Source: GCA-002708315 sp963676635
GTDB lineage: Bacteria > Bacteroidota > Bacteroidia > Bacteroidales > F082
Assembly: GCA_963676635.1 (NCBI GenBank)
Contig: OY781105.1
Coordinates: forward strand, 3,224,001 to 3,288,000
Direction of reading: 5' to 3'
DNA: 64,000 nt
In this document: piece by piece, positions 16,695 through 26,215 of the stretch
Numbering within the stretch: position 1 is the stretch's first letter
How the letters are laid out: each line of letters opens with the position of its first letter
The notes under the pieces: model-generated
What the model was told of the DNA's origin: nothing
Database searches by the model: none
What the model saw: only the letters and a program-made list of their open reading frames with translations
Translations under genes and position numbers: made by a program

Positions 16695-19478
16695 CTATCT
16701 TTTAATGAACTTTTTAGTAATCTTTTCGCCATTGGCTGTTTCTGCTATAATAAAGTAATAGCCAGGTTGTAGATTACCTACAGAAATGTTGGTTCTTTCT
16801 GAGTTGACATTGCCTTCCTCAACAATATTACCCAGAATGCTCATAACTTTATAAGTAGCAACCCTATTGTTACTCAGAAGAGTAAGATTGTCCATAACAG
16901 GGTTTGGATAAATAATAAAGTCAGTAGCATCAGAACTGATCTCATCAGTGCCAACATATGCTGGTTTTGCAAGCCTGCTTGAGGTATATAACCTGTATTC
17001 ACCGGCTTCAAGTTCAATATTTGCGTTAACATCAGTTACTTCAATAGAGTCACCTGTCCAGTATTCGTACCATGTACCAGTCGACTGGAATTCAGGGTCT
17101 ATGTCTCCACTTACAACATCGAAATTACCAAGAATAACGACATTCATATCATCGGAGTTAAGTTTTATCTTTTTAATTGCGCCGTAAGTATCAAGTGTGA
17201 AATCAGTTGTTGAGAACACATCCTGATTCTTTTTGAGGTCAATGAGAGCTTTATTTACATAAAAGAGATTAAGTCGCCTCCAGTCGTCCATATATTCCCA
17301 TCTTGGTGGTTTCTCACCTACACGACCATTGTATTCAATGCTTACATCATAACCTCTTTCGCCAAACTGCCATATCATTTTAGGACCAGGAATGGTTAAA
17401 AAGAAGTTATTGGCAAGCTCCTGGCGTTTGAGGGCTGTGCTAAGATTCTGAACATCATAATTACCACTGCTTGCACCATAAGAAAGATTCTTAAACATCA
17501 GTCTTTCCTCATCATGGCTTTCCATATATCCAACAACATTAGGATCATTCCATCCTCTGTCCTGATATGATATCCATTCGAAGTTGGATTCACCACCTGA
17601 GTTATAACCCATAGTGGCCTGGTTGTAATTATAGTTCATATTTCCCCATAAAAGGATACCATAGTTTGCAAGAACAGTTTCTTCACTATTCACTGAAAGA
17701 TGCTCAAATACCACAGCAGCATCAGGATCATATTCCCATATTCTGTCTGCCATGCGTTTAAGATTTGCAATTCTGTCGGCATCATAATTGCTGCCCCATG
17801 GATCGTTGTCACCTTTTATATTATTACTAAATCCTTTTGTGAAGTCAAATCTAAATCCATCAACTTTGTATTCTCCAATCCAGTACCTGTTTATACTGTC
17901 AACCAAAGCTCGTGTTTGCTCACTATCATGATTAAAGTCGTTACCCCATTGCGCATCCGGGTTAGTGAAGTTACTTTCTTCGTTAAACCATGGATTATTG
18001 GCAGCAGGCCTGTTCTCAGCACTGTTCCAGTACATCATAGCCATTGCATTAGTGCCATAGGAGTGGTTAAGTACCATATCCATAAATACTGAGATACCGC
18101 GCTCATGACAAGCATCAACAAATGCTTTAAAGCTATCTTTTGGTCCGTAGTATTTATCAGGAGCGAAATAGTAGTTTGGATTATAACCCCAGCTGAGGTT
18201 TCCTTCAAACTCACTGTTAGGCATAAGTTCAATAACGTTAACACCTAAACGCTGGAGGTAATCCAGAGTATCTACAAGAGTTTCAAAGTCGTGATTACCT
18301 ATAAAGTCCCTTACAAGCAGCTCATAAATAACCATCTTCTCAGGAGCAGGGTTCAAATGATCAGCATACTGCCATTCATAAGGCTGTTGATCAGTTTGAA
18401 GATAAGTAGCAATACCCGATGTTTTCCCTGTAGGATAAGGAAGTAATCCGGGGTAAGTGCTTTCACTTATATAGGAGTCGTTCCATGGGTCACTTACTTT
18501 GTCAGCATAAGGATCACCAACGCGAACAGAACCATCAATAAGATATTGGAAGATGTATTCTTTACCAGCTTCCAGGTTTGGTATCTCCAACCAGAATCTG
18601 AAACCGTCAGGAGTGATTTTCATCTCATATGCTTCTTCAACTTCCCAGTTATTAAAACCACCTATTACAAAGATATGTTGTTTTTCCGGGGCAAAGAGGC
18701 ACAACGTTGCAGAGGTTGGACTGGTGTAGTTAATACCATCTTTAATACCTGCAGGTAACTCTTCAACAACCGGAATAGGTGTAACATAATAATAAACGGA
18801 GTCGTAGGCTATCTCATCTTCATTCTTGGCAATGGCCACAATCCAATGTTTACCATCTTCAGTAACAAGAGTGCTTGTGCTGAAATCTGCATCAGTACCT
18901 GAATAAATAACCACGTCATCAACTGTAACAAAAGTGCTGTCAGCACCAAGGCTGCTAACTGTTATTTCAATTTCTTCATTTAAATCAACAAAATACGGAT
19001 TTGCATCAGGGTTTGTAATTAACACATTAAGTCCTGATTCATAAACAGCATAAAAGATATCACCGCCATCTTCAGTTTTCCCTGTTTGAGTTCCGTCGTC
19101 ACTACGGAAAACAAAAGCAAGTTGCTGAATGGTTTCGCCTGAAGGCACACCATAGTAATCAGTAATAGAAGGTCCGATTGTAATTTGCCAAAGTCCGTCA
19201 CCCAAATTAGCCATTTGGCAGGCAGGAATATTTTCATCCCAGTCAGCTTTCACATATTTCCAGTCGGATCCCGATGTGCTTTCACTGGTAATCACTCCTG
19301 TATGCACATACATGTCGCCGGTATAGCCTGATAGTCCGCCATTACCCAACGATGAATTAAAGGTTACAACAACCTCATCATCAGCAGAAGGAAATGCAGG
19401 TTCAACAACAATTAGCTGTGCAACTGATGCTGTAGAAATCAGCGCAGTTAACAGGAGTCCTAAAATAAATTTTCTCAT
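16695..19478 (-). CDS. T9SS-exported GH13 alpha-amylase-family enzyme
   Basis: A 927-residue secreted glycoside hydrolase. Signal peptide MRKFILGLLLTALISTASVA; N-terminal beta-sandwich modules, including a CBM48-like region near residues 255-330 (HIFVIGGFNNWEVEEAYEM); then a GH13 barrel with region I DMVLNHSYGTN (about residue 463), the nucleophile in DGFRFDFTKGF (about 543), the acid/base Glu in VVFEHLS (about 591) and ESHDEE (about 656). A T9SS type A sorting domain ends the protein (IIYPNPVMDNLTLL ... KITKKFIKR). It should cleave alpha-1,4 or alpha-1,6 glucans at the cell surface. It is divergent from susC-susD-susE and shares a LacI-operator-bearing promoter region with them. Confidence 0.9.
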   Translation of the reverse strand: MRKFILGLLLTALISTASVAQLIVVEPAFPSADDEVVVTFNSSLGNGGLSGYTGDMYVHTGVITSESTSGSDWKYVKADWDENIPACQMANLGDGLWQITIGPSITDYYGVPSGETIQQLAFVFRSDDGTQTGKTEDGGDIFYAVYESGLNVLITNPDANPYFVDLNEEIEITVSSLGADSTFVTVDDVVIYSGTDADFSTSTLVTEDGKHWIVAIAKNEDEIAYDSVYYYVTPIPVVEELPAGIKDGINYTSPTSATLCLFAPEKQHIFVIGGFNNWEVEEAYEMKITPDGFRFWLEIPNLEAGKEYIFQYLIDGSVRVGDPYADKVSDPWNDSYISESTYPGLLPYPTGKTSGIATYLQTDQQPYEWQYADHLNPAPEKMVIYELLVRDFIGNHDFETLVDTLDYLQRLGVNVIELMPNSEFEGNLSWGYNPNYYFAPDKYYGPKDSFKAFVDACHERGISVFMDMVLNHSYGTNAMAMMYWNSAENRPAANNPWFNEESNFTNPDAQWGNDFNHDSEQTRALVDSINRYWIGEYKVDGFRFDFTKGFSNNIKGDNDPWGSNYDADRIANLKRMADRIWEYDPDAAVVFEHLSVNSEETVLANYGILLWGNMNYNYNQATMGYNSGGESNFEWISYQDRGWNDPNVVGYMESHDEERLMFKNLSYGASSGNYDVQNLSTALKRQELANNFFLTIPGPKMIWQFGERGYDVSIEYNGRVGEKPPRWEYMDDWRRLNLFYVNKALIDLKKNQDVFSTTDFTLDTYGAIKKIKLNSDDMNVVILGNFDVVSGDIDPEFQSTGTWYEYWTGDSIEVTDVNANIELEAGEYRLYTSSRLAKPAYVGTDEISSDATDFIIYPNPVMDNLTLLSNNRVATYKVMSILGNIVEEGNVNSERTNISVGNLQPGYYFIIAETANGEKITKKFIKR

Positions 19479-19595
19479 ACCCTTTTTACTTTATAGATAC
19501 AAAAGTACCGCAAATAGTTGCAGGATGCACATAAAATCGTCTCAAAACATTCATAAAATCAGTTAAATAGATGTGCTTTGTAGTCATGGTAGTGT

Positions 19596-19609
19596 TGCAA
19601 ACGTGTGCA
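19596..19609. promoter_or_regulatory. LacI-family operator, amylase-proximal
   Basis: TGCAAACGTGTGCA differs by one base from the perfect palindrome found 232 bases away. The central CG with A/T-rich half-sites is typical of LacI/CcpA-family operators. Confidence 0.6.
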
Positions 19610-19827
19610 GATTAACACGAATCTTATAAATATTTATGTGATAATAATGAGAAATATTAGCGTTGAAGGCTAAAATATACTAGTTGTATTGTTAATTATG
19701 AATGCGAATCTCCATTTATTTCAGTAATTATTGACAATTCTTTTACATAATACAGTCCAAAGCTATTATTTTTCACTTCGTGCCAAAGATTATTCAAATA
19801 GAATAGAAAATATTACCCATTAGTAAA

Positions 19828-19841
19828 TGCAAACGTTTGCA
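19828..19841. promoter_or_regulatory. LacI-family operator, sus-proximal
   Basis: TGCAAACGTTTGCA is a perfect 14-base palindrome with the central CG step of LacI-family sites. It lies in the promoter region of the susC operon. Confidence 0.65.
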
Positions 19842-20076
19842 ATTTTGGACAAAAAAAGTATGGAAATAATAAAACCTGATATATTATATGAAAAAACGTA
19901 CATTTGTAATGAGGTGAAAATATGTATTATGCATTGTGGTTCTTTGGTTTTTAAATAAATCGATAAGAAAATTATCCTATTAAAATATGTAGTAAACCGA
20001 ATATTACTTTATTTAACTTTTTTAAAATTTCATTAACAAATATTAAGAATTATTTAAATAGGGATTAAATAAATCT

Positions 20077-20084
20077 TAATTTTG
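20077..20084 (+). promoter_or_regulatory. Probable susC promoter -7 box
   Basis: TAATTTTG matches the TAnnTTTG consensus and lies 76 bases before the susC ATG, allowing a typical leader. No clear -33 element is seen. Confidence 0.4.
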
Positions 20085-20159
20085 AATTGTTTTCAGCAGA
20101 GATGCTGATGTGATTATATATATTAAGGTGTTCAATTCACAATAACTAAACTAAATATC

Positions 20160-23100
20160 ATGGTAAAACAATTATTTACAAAATTGCTGATGTCTGCAGT
20201 AGTTTTACTTTTTGGTACTTTTTCAGTTTTTGCTCAAACCGGAGCTGTTACAGGAGTTGTAACAGATGCTGGCGATGGTAGTCCGCTACCAGGAGCAACC
20301 ATTGTTGTTAAAGGTACTACGTTGGGAACTGCGACAGATATCGATGGAAAGTATTCCATTAATGTACAGCCTAATCAGGTATTGGTATTTCAATATGTAG
20401 GGTATACTTCACAGGAAGTTACAGTGCAGCCCAATACCACAGTAGACATGGCACTTCAATCATCAGCGCAGTCGTTAGAAGGCGTTGTAGTGATTGGATA
20501 TGGTACAGTAAAAAAACAAGATGCTACAGGATCAGTATCCGTAGTGTCTGATCAGGACTTCAACAAAGGGGCAATTACCAACCCGGTAAGTCTTATCTCT
20601 GGTAAAGTTGCCGGTGTGCAGATTACTTCTGATAATGGAGCTCCCGGTGGTGCTAACACTATCCGTATTCGTGGAGGTTCATCATTAAATGCAAATAATA
20701 ATCCATTAATAGTAATTGATGGTATTGTTACTTCAGGAGAAGGCGGATCAGGATCGCGTAGTGCTCTTAATGCTGTAAATCCTTCAGATATTGAAACATT
20801 TACTGTTCTTAAGGATGCTTCTGCAACTGCTATCTATGGTTCCAGAGCTTCTAACGGTGTAATTCTTATTACTACTAAAAAAGGTAAGAAAGGACATCCT
20901 CTTAAACTTGAATACGATGGTAAGCTTTCTTATTATGAGAAACCAAAACCACTTAGCGTGCTTTCATCGAGCGAATTTGTTAACACATTTACAGAAATTG
21001 ACCCTGATCATACAAATATGTTAGGTGTGTGGTATGACAGCGACGGCCACCAGGTGCCTGGTAATAGTTCTGCTGATGCTGATACAAATATTATTTACAA
21101 CACTGATTGGCAGGATCAGATTTATCAAAGTGCTTTTGCAATGGATCATGCATTGTCAGCAACTGGAGCTTTTGACTTTATGCCTTATCGTTTTTCTGTA
21201 GGTTATACAGATCAGGATGGTACACTAAAGACCTCTGAATTTCAACGTACAACCCTCAGTGCAGCATTAAATCCTGTATTCTTCGAAGATCACTTGAAAT
21301 TAAATATCAACGCTAACGGTACTTTTATTAAAAACCGTTTCGCTAATCAGAGTGCCATTGGTGCAGCTATTCAGATGGATCCAACTAAACCCATTTATAG
21401 TGAGGATGGTTCATGGGGTGGTTATTATGCATGGTTAGGAAATGGCGGTGAATTAAATTCAATGTCTACCAGCAACCCTGTTGCTATGCTTGAGCAGAGA
21501 GAAGATAATTCGGACCTTAAGCGTTTTTATGGTAACTTCCAGGCTGATTATAGCTTCCACTTCCTTCCTGAATTACATGCTAATTTGAATTTAGCTATGG
21601 ACAACAGTAACAATGAAGGAACAGTATACACACCTAATACTGCTGCATGGGATGCGGGCTCAGGTTCTGGTGGTGGTACTGATAATACTTACTCAGGAAA
21701 GAATGAGAATGAGCTTTTGGATTTTTACTTGAATTATAAAAAAGATATTGCTTCCATTAAAAGTAATATTGATGTAATGGGTGGTTATTCATGGCAGCAT
21801 TTTAAATATGAAAACACATGGTTTAATAGTAATATCCCAATTATTATTGATCCGGTAACAGGCGATTCAACAGGCCAGTATTATGATACAGTTTCTGGTA
21901 TTGATAATGGTGAATTATACTTAGTTTCCTTCTTTGGCAGGTTAAATTATACCTTTAATAATAAATATTTGTTGACAGCAACAATTCGTGATGATGGTAC
22001 TTCACGTTTCTCTGAAGATAATCGCTGGGGATTATTCCCTGCCTTTGCCCTTGGTTGGAAAATCAATGAAGAAAATTTTCTGAAAAATTCAAAGACGATC
22101 TCTTTATTGAAACTTCGTTTAGGCTGGGGACAAACAGGTCAGCAGGATGTTGGTGGTTATTATGATTATATGGGTAGGTATTCTTATGGTACTCAATATT
22201 CAGAATATCCTTTCGGAAATACTTATTATCCTGTTATTCGTCCTGATGCTGTTAACCCAAGTCTTAAATGGGAAACAACTACCACAACTAACGTTGGTAT
22301 TGAATATGGTTTCTTTAACGACAGGTTATATGGTTCTGTTGAGTATTATATTCGTAAAACAACTGACTTGTTGTCATACACTCCTGTTGAACCAGGTACT
22401 AACTTTACAAACTATATGAATCAGAATATTGGTGATCTTGAAAACAGAGGTGTTGAATTAGCTATTAACGGACGTATCATCTCTAAAGAGGATATGTTCT
22501 GGGAAGTTGGTTTAAACGGTACTTATAATAAGAATGAAATTACTAAGCTTTATCAGGATACTCCAATTGAAACAGGTGGTATTTCAGGTGGTGTAGGTAA
22601 TAATATACAGGTTCATGCTGTTGGACATCCTGCTTCTTCTTTCTATGTTTATGAACAGGTTTATGATGAAAATGGTGATCCTATTCAAGGTCTTTATGTA
22701 GACAGAAATGGTGATGGTATTATTAACAGCGATGATAAATACATTAGTGAAAGCCCTAATGCTCCTCTTTATTTTGGTATAACAAGTAATTTCAGCTATA
22801 AAGACTGGACATTTAGCTTCTCAGGTCGTGCTAACTTTGGAAATTATGTGTATAACAATGCACAATCAGAGCTGGCTACTTACGACAGACTCTATCGTGA
22901 CGAAGGCCCTTATGCAAGTAATGTTCTTTCATCAGTAAATGAAATAGGTTTCTATTTACCACAATATTTTTCTGATTACTTTGTTCAGGAAGCTTCTTTC
23001 TTCCGCATGGATGATATCTCACTAAGCTATACTTTCCAGGATCTACTTAAAAACAAACTTGATGTTCGTTTGTCAGCAACATGTAATAACGCCTTTGTTA

Positions 23101-23204
23101 TAACAAATTATGATGGCCTTGATCCTGAAGTTTTTGGTGGTATTGATAATAACTTGTATCCACGCACACGTGTTTGGGTGTTTGGTGTAAACGTTCAATT
23201 TTAA
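20160..23204 (+). CDS. susC: SusC/RagA-type TonB-dependent outer-membrane receptor
   Basis: A 1014-residue receptor. A signal peptide ends near FAQTG; a carboxypeptidase-D-like regulatory domain (residues about 28-105, GAVTGVVTDAGDGSPLPGAT) is followed by the plug (VVIGYGTVKKQDATGSVSVV; IRIRGGSSLNANNNPLIVID) and a 22-strand-type barrel ending in the aromatic FGVNVQF. SusC proteins import oligosaccharides captured by a SusD lid. susD starts 21 bases downstream. With the divergent amylase, the substrate is most likely maltodextrins or another alpha-glucan (context-based inference). Confidence 0.95.
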   Translation: MVKQLFTKLLMSAVVLLFGTFSVFAQTGAVTGVVTDAGDGSPLPGATIVVKGTTLGTATDIDGKYSINVQPNQVLVFQYVGYTSQEVTVQPNTTVDMALQSSAQSLEGVVVIGYGTVKKQDATGSVSVVSDQDFNKGAITNPVSLISGKVAGVQITSDNGAPGGANTIRIRGGSSLNANNNPLIVIDGIVTSGEGGSGSRSALNAVNPSDIETFTVLKDASATAIYGSRASNGVILITTKKGKKGHPLKLEYDGKLSYYEKPKPLSVLSSSEFVNTFTEIDPDHTNMLGVWYDSDGHQVPGNSSADADTNIIYNTDWQDQIYQSAFAMDHALSATGAFDFMPYRFSVGYTDQDGTLKTSEFQRTTLSAALNPVFFEDHLKLNINANGTFIKNRFANQSAIGAAIQMDPTKPIYSEDGSWGGYYAWLGNGGELNSMSTSNPVAMLEQREDNSDLKRFYGNFQADYSFHFLPELHANLNLAMDNSNNEGTVYTPNTAAWDAGSGSGGGTDNTYSGKNENELLDFYLNYKKDIASIKSNIDVMGGYSWQHFKYENTWFNSNIPIIIDPVTGDSTGQYYDTVSGIDNGELYLVSFFGRLNYTFNNKYLLTATIRDDGTSRFSEDNRWGLFPAFALGWKINEENFLKNSKTISLLKLRLGWGQTGQQDVGGYYDYMGRYSYGTQYSEYPFGNTYYPVIRPDAVNPSLKWETTTTTNVGIEYGFFNDRLYGSVEYYIRKTTDLLSYTPVEPGTNFTNYMNQNIGDLENRGVELAINGRIISKEDMFWEVGLNGTYNKNEITKLYQDTPIETGGISGGVGNNIQVHAVGHPASSFYVYEQVYDENGDPIQGLYVDRNGDGIINSDDKYISESPNAPLYFGITSNFSYKDWTFSFSGRANFGNYVYNNAQSELATYDRLYRDEGPYASNVLSSVNEIGFYLPQYFSDYFVQEASFFRMDDISLSYTFQDLLKNKLDVRLSATCNNAFVITNYDGLDPEVFGGIDNNLYPRTRVWVFGVNVQF

Positions 23205-23225
23205 TCTGATAAAAACTAAGATATC

Positions 23226-24836
23226 ATGAAAAAAATATTATATATAATATCATTGATAAGTGTTTCAGCAATACTTTTCAATGCATGTACAAAAGATCTG
23301 GACACAACACCAACAGACCCTGATGTTGAGACTTCAGATATGACATTTGAGAACCCAGAAGCCTTTACATGGTTTCTTGCTAAATGCTATGCAGGCCTTG
23401 CCCTTGGTGGTAATGATGGTGACGGTAGCGGCGATATTGCCGGTATTGATGGCGGGTTCAGCCCTTATTTAAGACAATACTGGTACCACCAGGAATTATC
23501 AACTGATGAAGCTGTAATTGCATGGGAAGACCAAACTATTAAAGATTTCCATTATCAACAATGGGGATCAAGTGATGTTTTTATTAATGCTATGTACAGC
23601 CGTATTCTATATCAGGTTTCTCTGGTAAATGAATTCTTGCGTCAGAGCGAGCCAGGCCATCTTGATGAACTCGGCTACAGTGATGAATGGAAGAATAAAA
23701 TTGCTCAATATCGCCTTGATGTACGTTTCTTAAGAGCACTTTCTTACTGGCATGGTCTTGACCTCTTCGGTGGAACTGCTTTTGTTACTGAAGATGATCC
23801 AGTAGGTGATGCTACTTTTTATCCTCCAAGAATTGGTGCTAAAGCTATGTTTGAATATATTGAATCAGAACTTCTGGATATTGAAACACAAATGGCAGAG
23901 CCACGTTACTGGGCACTTAATGGTGAGTATGGCCGTGCCGACAGAGCTGCTGCTTGGGCGCTTCTTACAAAACTCTATCTGAATGCTGAGGTATATATTA
24001 ATGAAGCAAAGTATACTGAATGTGTAAATTATTCAAATAAAATTATTGCATCATCATATGAACTTGCTCCTACATGGGAACAGCTTTTCTGGGCTAATAA
24101 TGACCAGATAGATGCTACAATGCAGGAAATTATTTTCCCTGTACGCTTTGATGGTATTCATGAACAAACCAACGGTGGTACAACATTTATTGTTAATGCT
24201 TGTGTTGGTGGTGATATGGATAAGAATGATTATGGTGTTTACGGTGATAATGGCGGCTGGGGCGGCACACGTGTTTGTCCTGAGTATGTTGCTTTATTTG
24301 ATGAAGTAACTGACTTAAGAGCTACTTTCTTTACCGATGGACAGAGTCTTAGTATTGATGATATTAACGAGTTTACCAGTGGTTATGCTTATCCTAAATT
24401 TGTAAACTATTCAATAGTGGATGGTGCAAAGGTTAATGGTTCAGATGGGAACTTTGTTGATACAGACTTTCCTATGTTCCGTGTTGCTGATATCTATCTT
24501 ACATATGCTGAAGCTGTGCTAAGAGGAGGTTCAGGTGGTAATTATGGTGATGGCGCAGATCTTATTGATCAAATCCGTGATCGTGCAGGTATGACAACTT
24601 CATACACCTTAGACCTTAATTTTATTCTTGATGAACGTGGCCGTGAGCTTGGTTGGGAATGCCATCGTCGTACAGACCTTATCCGTTATAACAGATTTAG
24701 CCAGTCTACTTATGTATGGCAATGGAAAGGTAATGTAAAACAGGGGCAGTCAACTGATGCTCATTATAACATATACCCAATACCGGCATCTGCTGTGGCG
24801 TCAAATCCAAATGTAGATCAAAATCCGGATTATTAA
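23226..24836 (+). CDS. susD: SusD/RagB-type glycan-binding lipoprotein
   Basis: A 536-residue lipoprotein with lipobox LFNAC (Cys21), then the SusD fold: helical TPR-like segments (RLDVRFLRALSYWHGLDLFG; GRADRAAAWALLTKLYLNAE) and the C-terminal family signature DERGRELGWECHRRTDLIRY. The protein should sit on the cell surface as the hinged lid of SusC and bind glycan. Neighbours and spacing place it second in the sus operon. Confidence 0.95.
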   Translation: MKKILYIISLISVSAILFNACTKDLDTTPTDPDVETSDMTFENPEAFTWFLAKCYAGLALGGNDGDGSGDIAGIDGGFSPYLRQYWYHQELSTDEAVIAWEDQTIKDFHYQQWGSSDVFINAMYSRILYQVSLVNEFLRQSEPGHLDELGYSDEWKNKIAQYRLDVRFLRALSYWHGLDLFGGTAFVTEDDPVGDATFYPPRIGAKAMFEYIESELLDIETQMAEPRYWALNGEYGRADRAAAWALLTKLYLNAEVYINEAKYTECVNYSNKIIASSYELAPTWEQLFWANNDQIDATMQEIIFPVRFDGIHEQTNGGTTFIVNACVGGDMDKNDYGVYGDNGGWGGTRVCPEYVALFDEVTDLRATFFTDGQSLSIDDINEFTSGYAYPKFVNYSIVDGAKVNGSDGNFVDTDFPMFRVADIYLTYAEAVLRGGSGGNYGDGADLIDQIRDRAGMTTSYTLDLNFILDERGRELGWECHRRTDLIRYNRFSQSTYVWQWKGNVKQGQSTDAHYNIYPIPASAVASNPNVDQNPDY

Positions 24837-24854
24837 TATTAAATTCGCATTACA

Positions 24855-25976
24855 ATGAAAAAAAGTATAAACATAATAATAATCTTATTTGCACTTGCTG
24901 TGATATTCAACGGGTGTAAGAAAGATGAAAAGGAGCCGGTGCTTGACACATCAAAGACTGTAAGTCCGGCGTGGATTCTACAGCCAGCAGAAGGTACACA
25001 TTATACTCTTGTTCTGGATTCAGCAGCATCAGTATTGACAACCTTAGAATGGTCAAATGTAGAATATAATCTTACTGAAATCCCATCAGCGTTATACACT
25101 TTCCAGTTTTATATGGCTAGTGAAGATACACTGGGTCCATGGGGTGAAGCTATTGATATTTTAACACAGGCAGAAACTGTTAAGGAAATAACATATGGCG
25201 AGCTTAATACTGCTATTATTACTGAAATAGGAACAACATTCCCTGCAGATACTGTAATAGATGCAGCTTTCAGAATCAAAGCCAATGTTAATTCAAATGA
25301 TGTTTCAAGTTCTATTGATGCTTATTCTGAATTTGCTACATTCCAGGTTACTCCTTATACCGCTGAATTAGGACCATCTGTATTATACGTACCTGGTGAT
25401 TACCAGGGATGGGATCCTGCAGGCGCTCCTAATGTATATTCTGAAAGTGGTGACGGTGTTTATGAAGGATTTATTTACTATCCTGAAGGTGGTACTTATG
25501 AATTTAAGTTTACCTCTGCTCCTGACTGGAGTCATACTAACTTTGGTGCTGGTGCATCCGAAGGTCTGCTTGATACAGATGCTGGTGCTGGTAACCTTAG
25601 TGTTCCTGACTTTGGTGGTTATTGGTTAACATGTGATACAATTGGTCTTACATGGGAATATGAAGTGCAGAACTGGGGTGTTATTGGCTCTGGTATTCTT
25701 GATGGTTCATGGTCTGAAGATGTTAATCTTGAGTATGATGCTGACAACATGGTGCTGACTATTACTACAGATGTTATAGCACCTCCTGATGGTAGTGAAC
25801 TACGTTTCAAATTCCGTGCTAACGATGCATGGGATATTAATCTTGGTCAAGGCGATGGTGATAATGAACTTTCTTATGGAGGTGATGATATTCCAATGCC
25901 TGATGGTCCTGGTAATTATACATTTGTATTGAATATGTTTGAAGCTACACCTACATATTCATTTACTAAGAATTAG
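24855..25976 (+). CDS. susE: SusE/SusF-like surface starch-binding lipoprotein
   Basis: A 373-residue lipoprotein (lipobox FNGC, Cys21). An N-terminal SusE-type immunoglobulin-like domain (SPAWILQPAEGTHYTLVLDS) is followed by two similar starch-binding-like modules, seen from VLYVPGDYQGWDPAGAPNVY and repeated later as LRFKFRANDAWDINLGQG. This matches the SusE/SusF family, which holds starch at the outer membrane. It is third in the operon, 18 bases after susD, and followed by a strong terminator. SusE and SusF cannot be told apart here beyond length. Confidence 0.85.
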   Translation: MKKSINIIIILFALAVIFNGCKKDEKEPVLDTSKTVSPAWILQPAEGTHYTLVLDSAASVLTTLEWSNVEYNLTEIPSALYTFQFYMASEDTLGPWGEAIDILTQAETVKEITYGELNTAIITEIGTTFPADTVIDAAFRIKANVNSNDVSSSIDAYSEFATFQVTPYTAELGPSVLYVPGDYQGWDPAGAPNVYSESGDGVYEGFIYYPEGGTYEFKFTSAPDWSHTNFGAGASEGLLDTDAGAGNLSVPDFGGYWLTCDTIGLTWEYEVQNWGVIGSGILDGSWSEDVNLEYDADNMVLTITTDVIAPPDGSELRFKFRANDAWDINLGQGDGDNELSYGGDDIPMPDGPGNYTFVLNMFEATPTYSFTKN

Positions 25977-26003
25977 GGATACTAATTATACCTTAAATAA
26001 TAG

Positions 26004-26037
26004 CGCCGCTCTGTAGAATGCAGGGCGGCGTTTTTTT
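26004..26037 (+). terminator. Terminator of the sus operon
   Basis: CGCCGC, CTG, a seven-base loop, CAG and GCGGCG form a GC-rich stem followed by seven T. It lies 28 bases after the susE stop. Confidence 0.85.
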
Positions 26038-26215
26038 ATGTTATTACTATTTACAATCGTTAAATAATTAATCCTGATATCAAAGGTGTGTATATATAAT
26101 GATTCATCATTTCTAACAAATCCCTATCTTTACCACAAAAAGCAATACAATCATAGAAGCAAATAAGCAAATATCAACCACAGAACACCCAGCCAGCAAT
26201 GTGTTTGCACATAGT

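Larger units (their letters stand above)
19479..20159. other. Divergent regulatory region between amylase and susC
   Basis: 680 bases with no gene. It contains two LacI-type palindromes (19596-19609 and 19828-19841) and a TAnnTTTG box before susC; the rest is AT-rich with no further recognised signal. One operator lies about 120 bases from the amylase start and the other about 320 bases from the susC start. Confidence 0.7.

Noticed and set aside
26033..26200. A tRNA or small RNA between the sus terminator and module 1
   Set aside because: No cloverleaf or conserved RNA motif was seen; the sequence is a degenerate Rhs lead.
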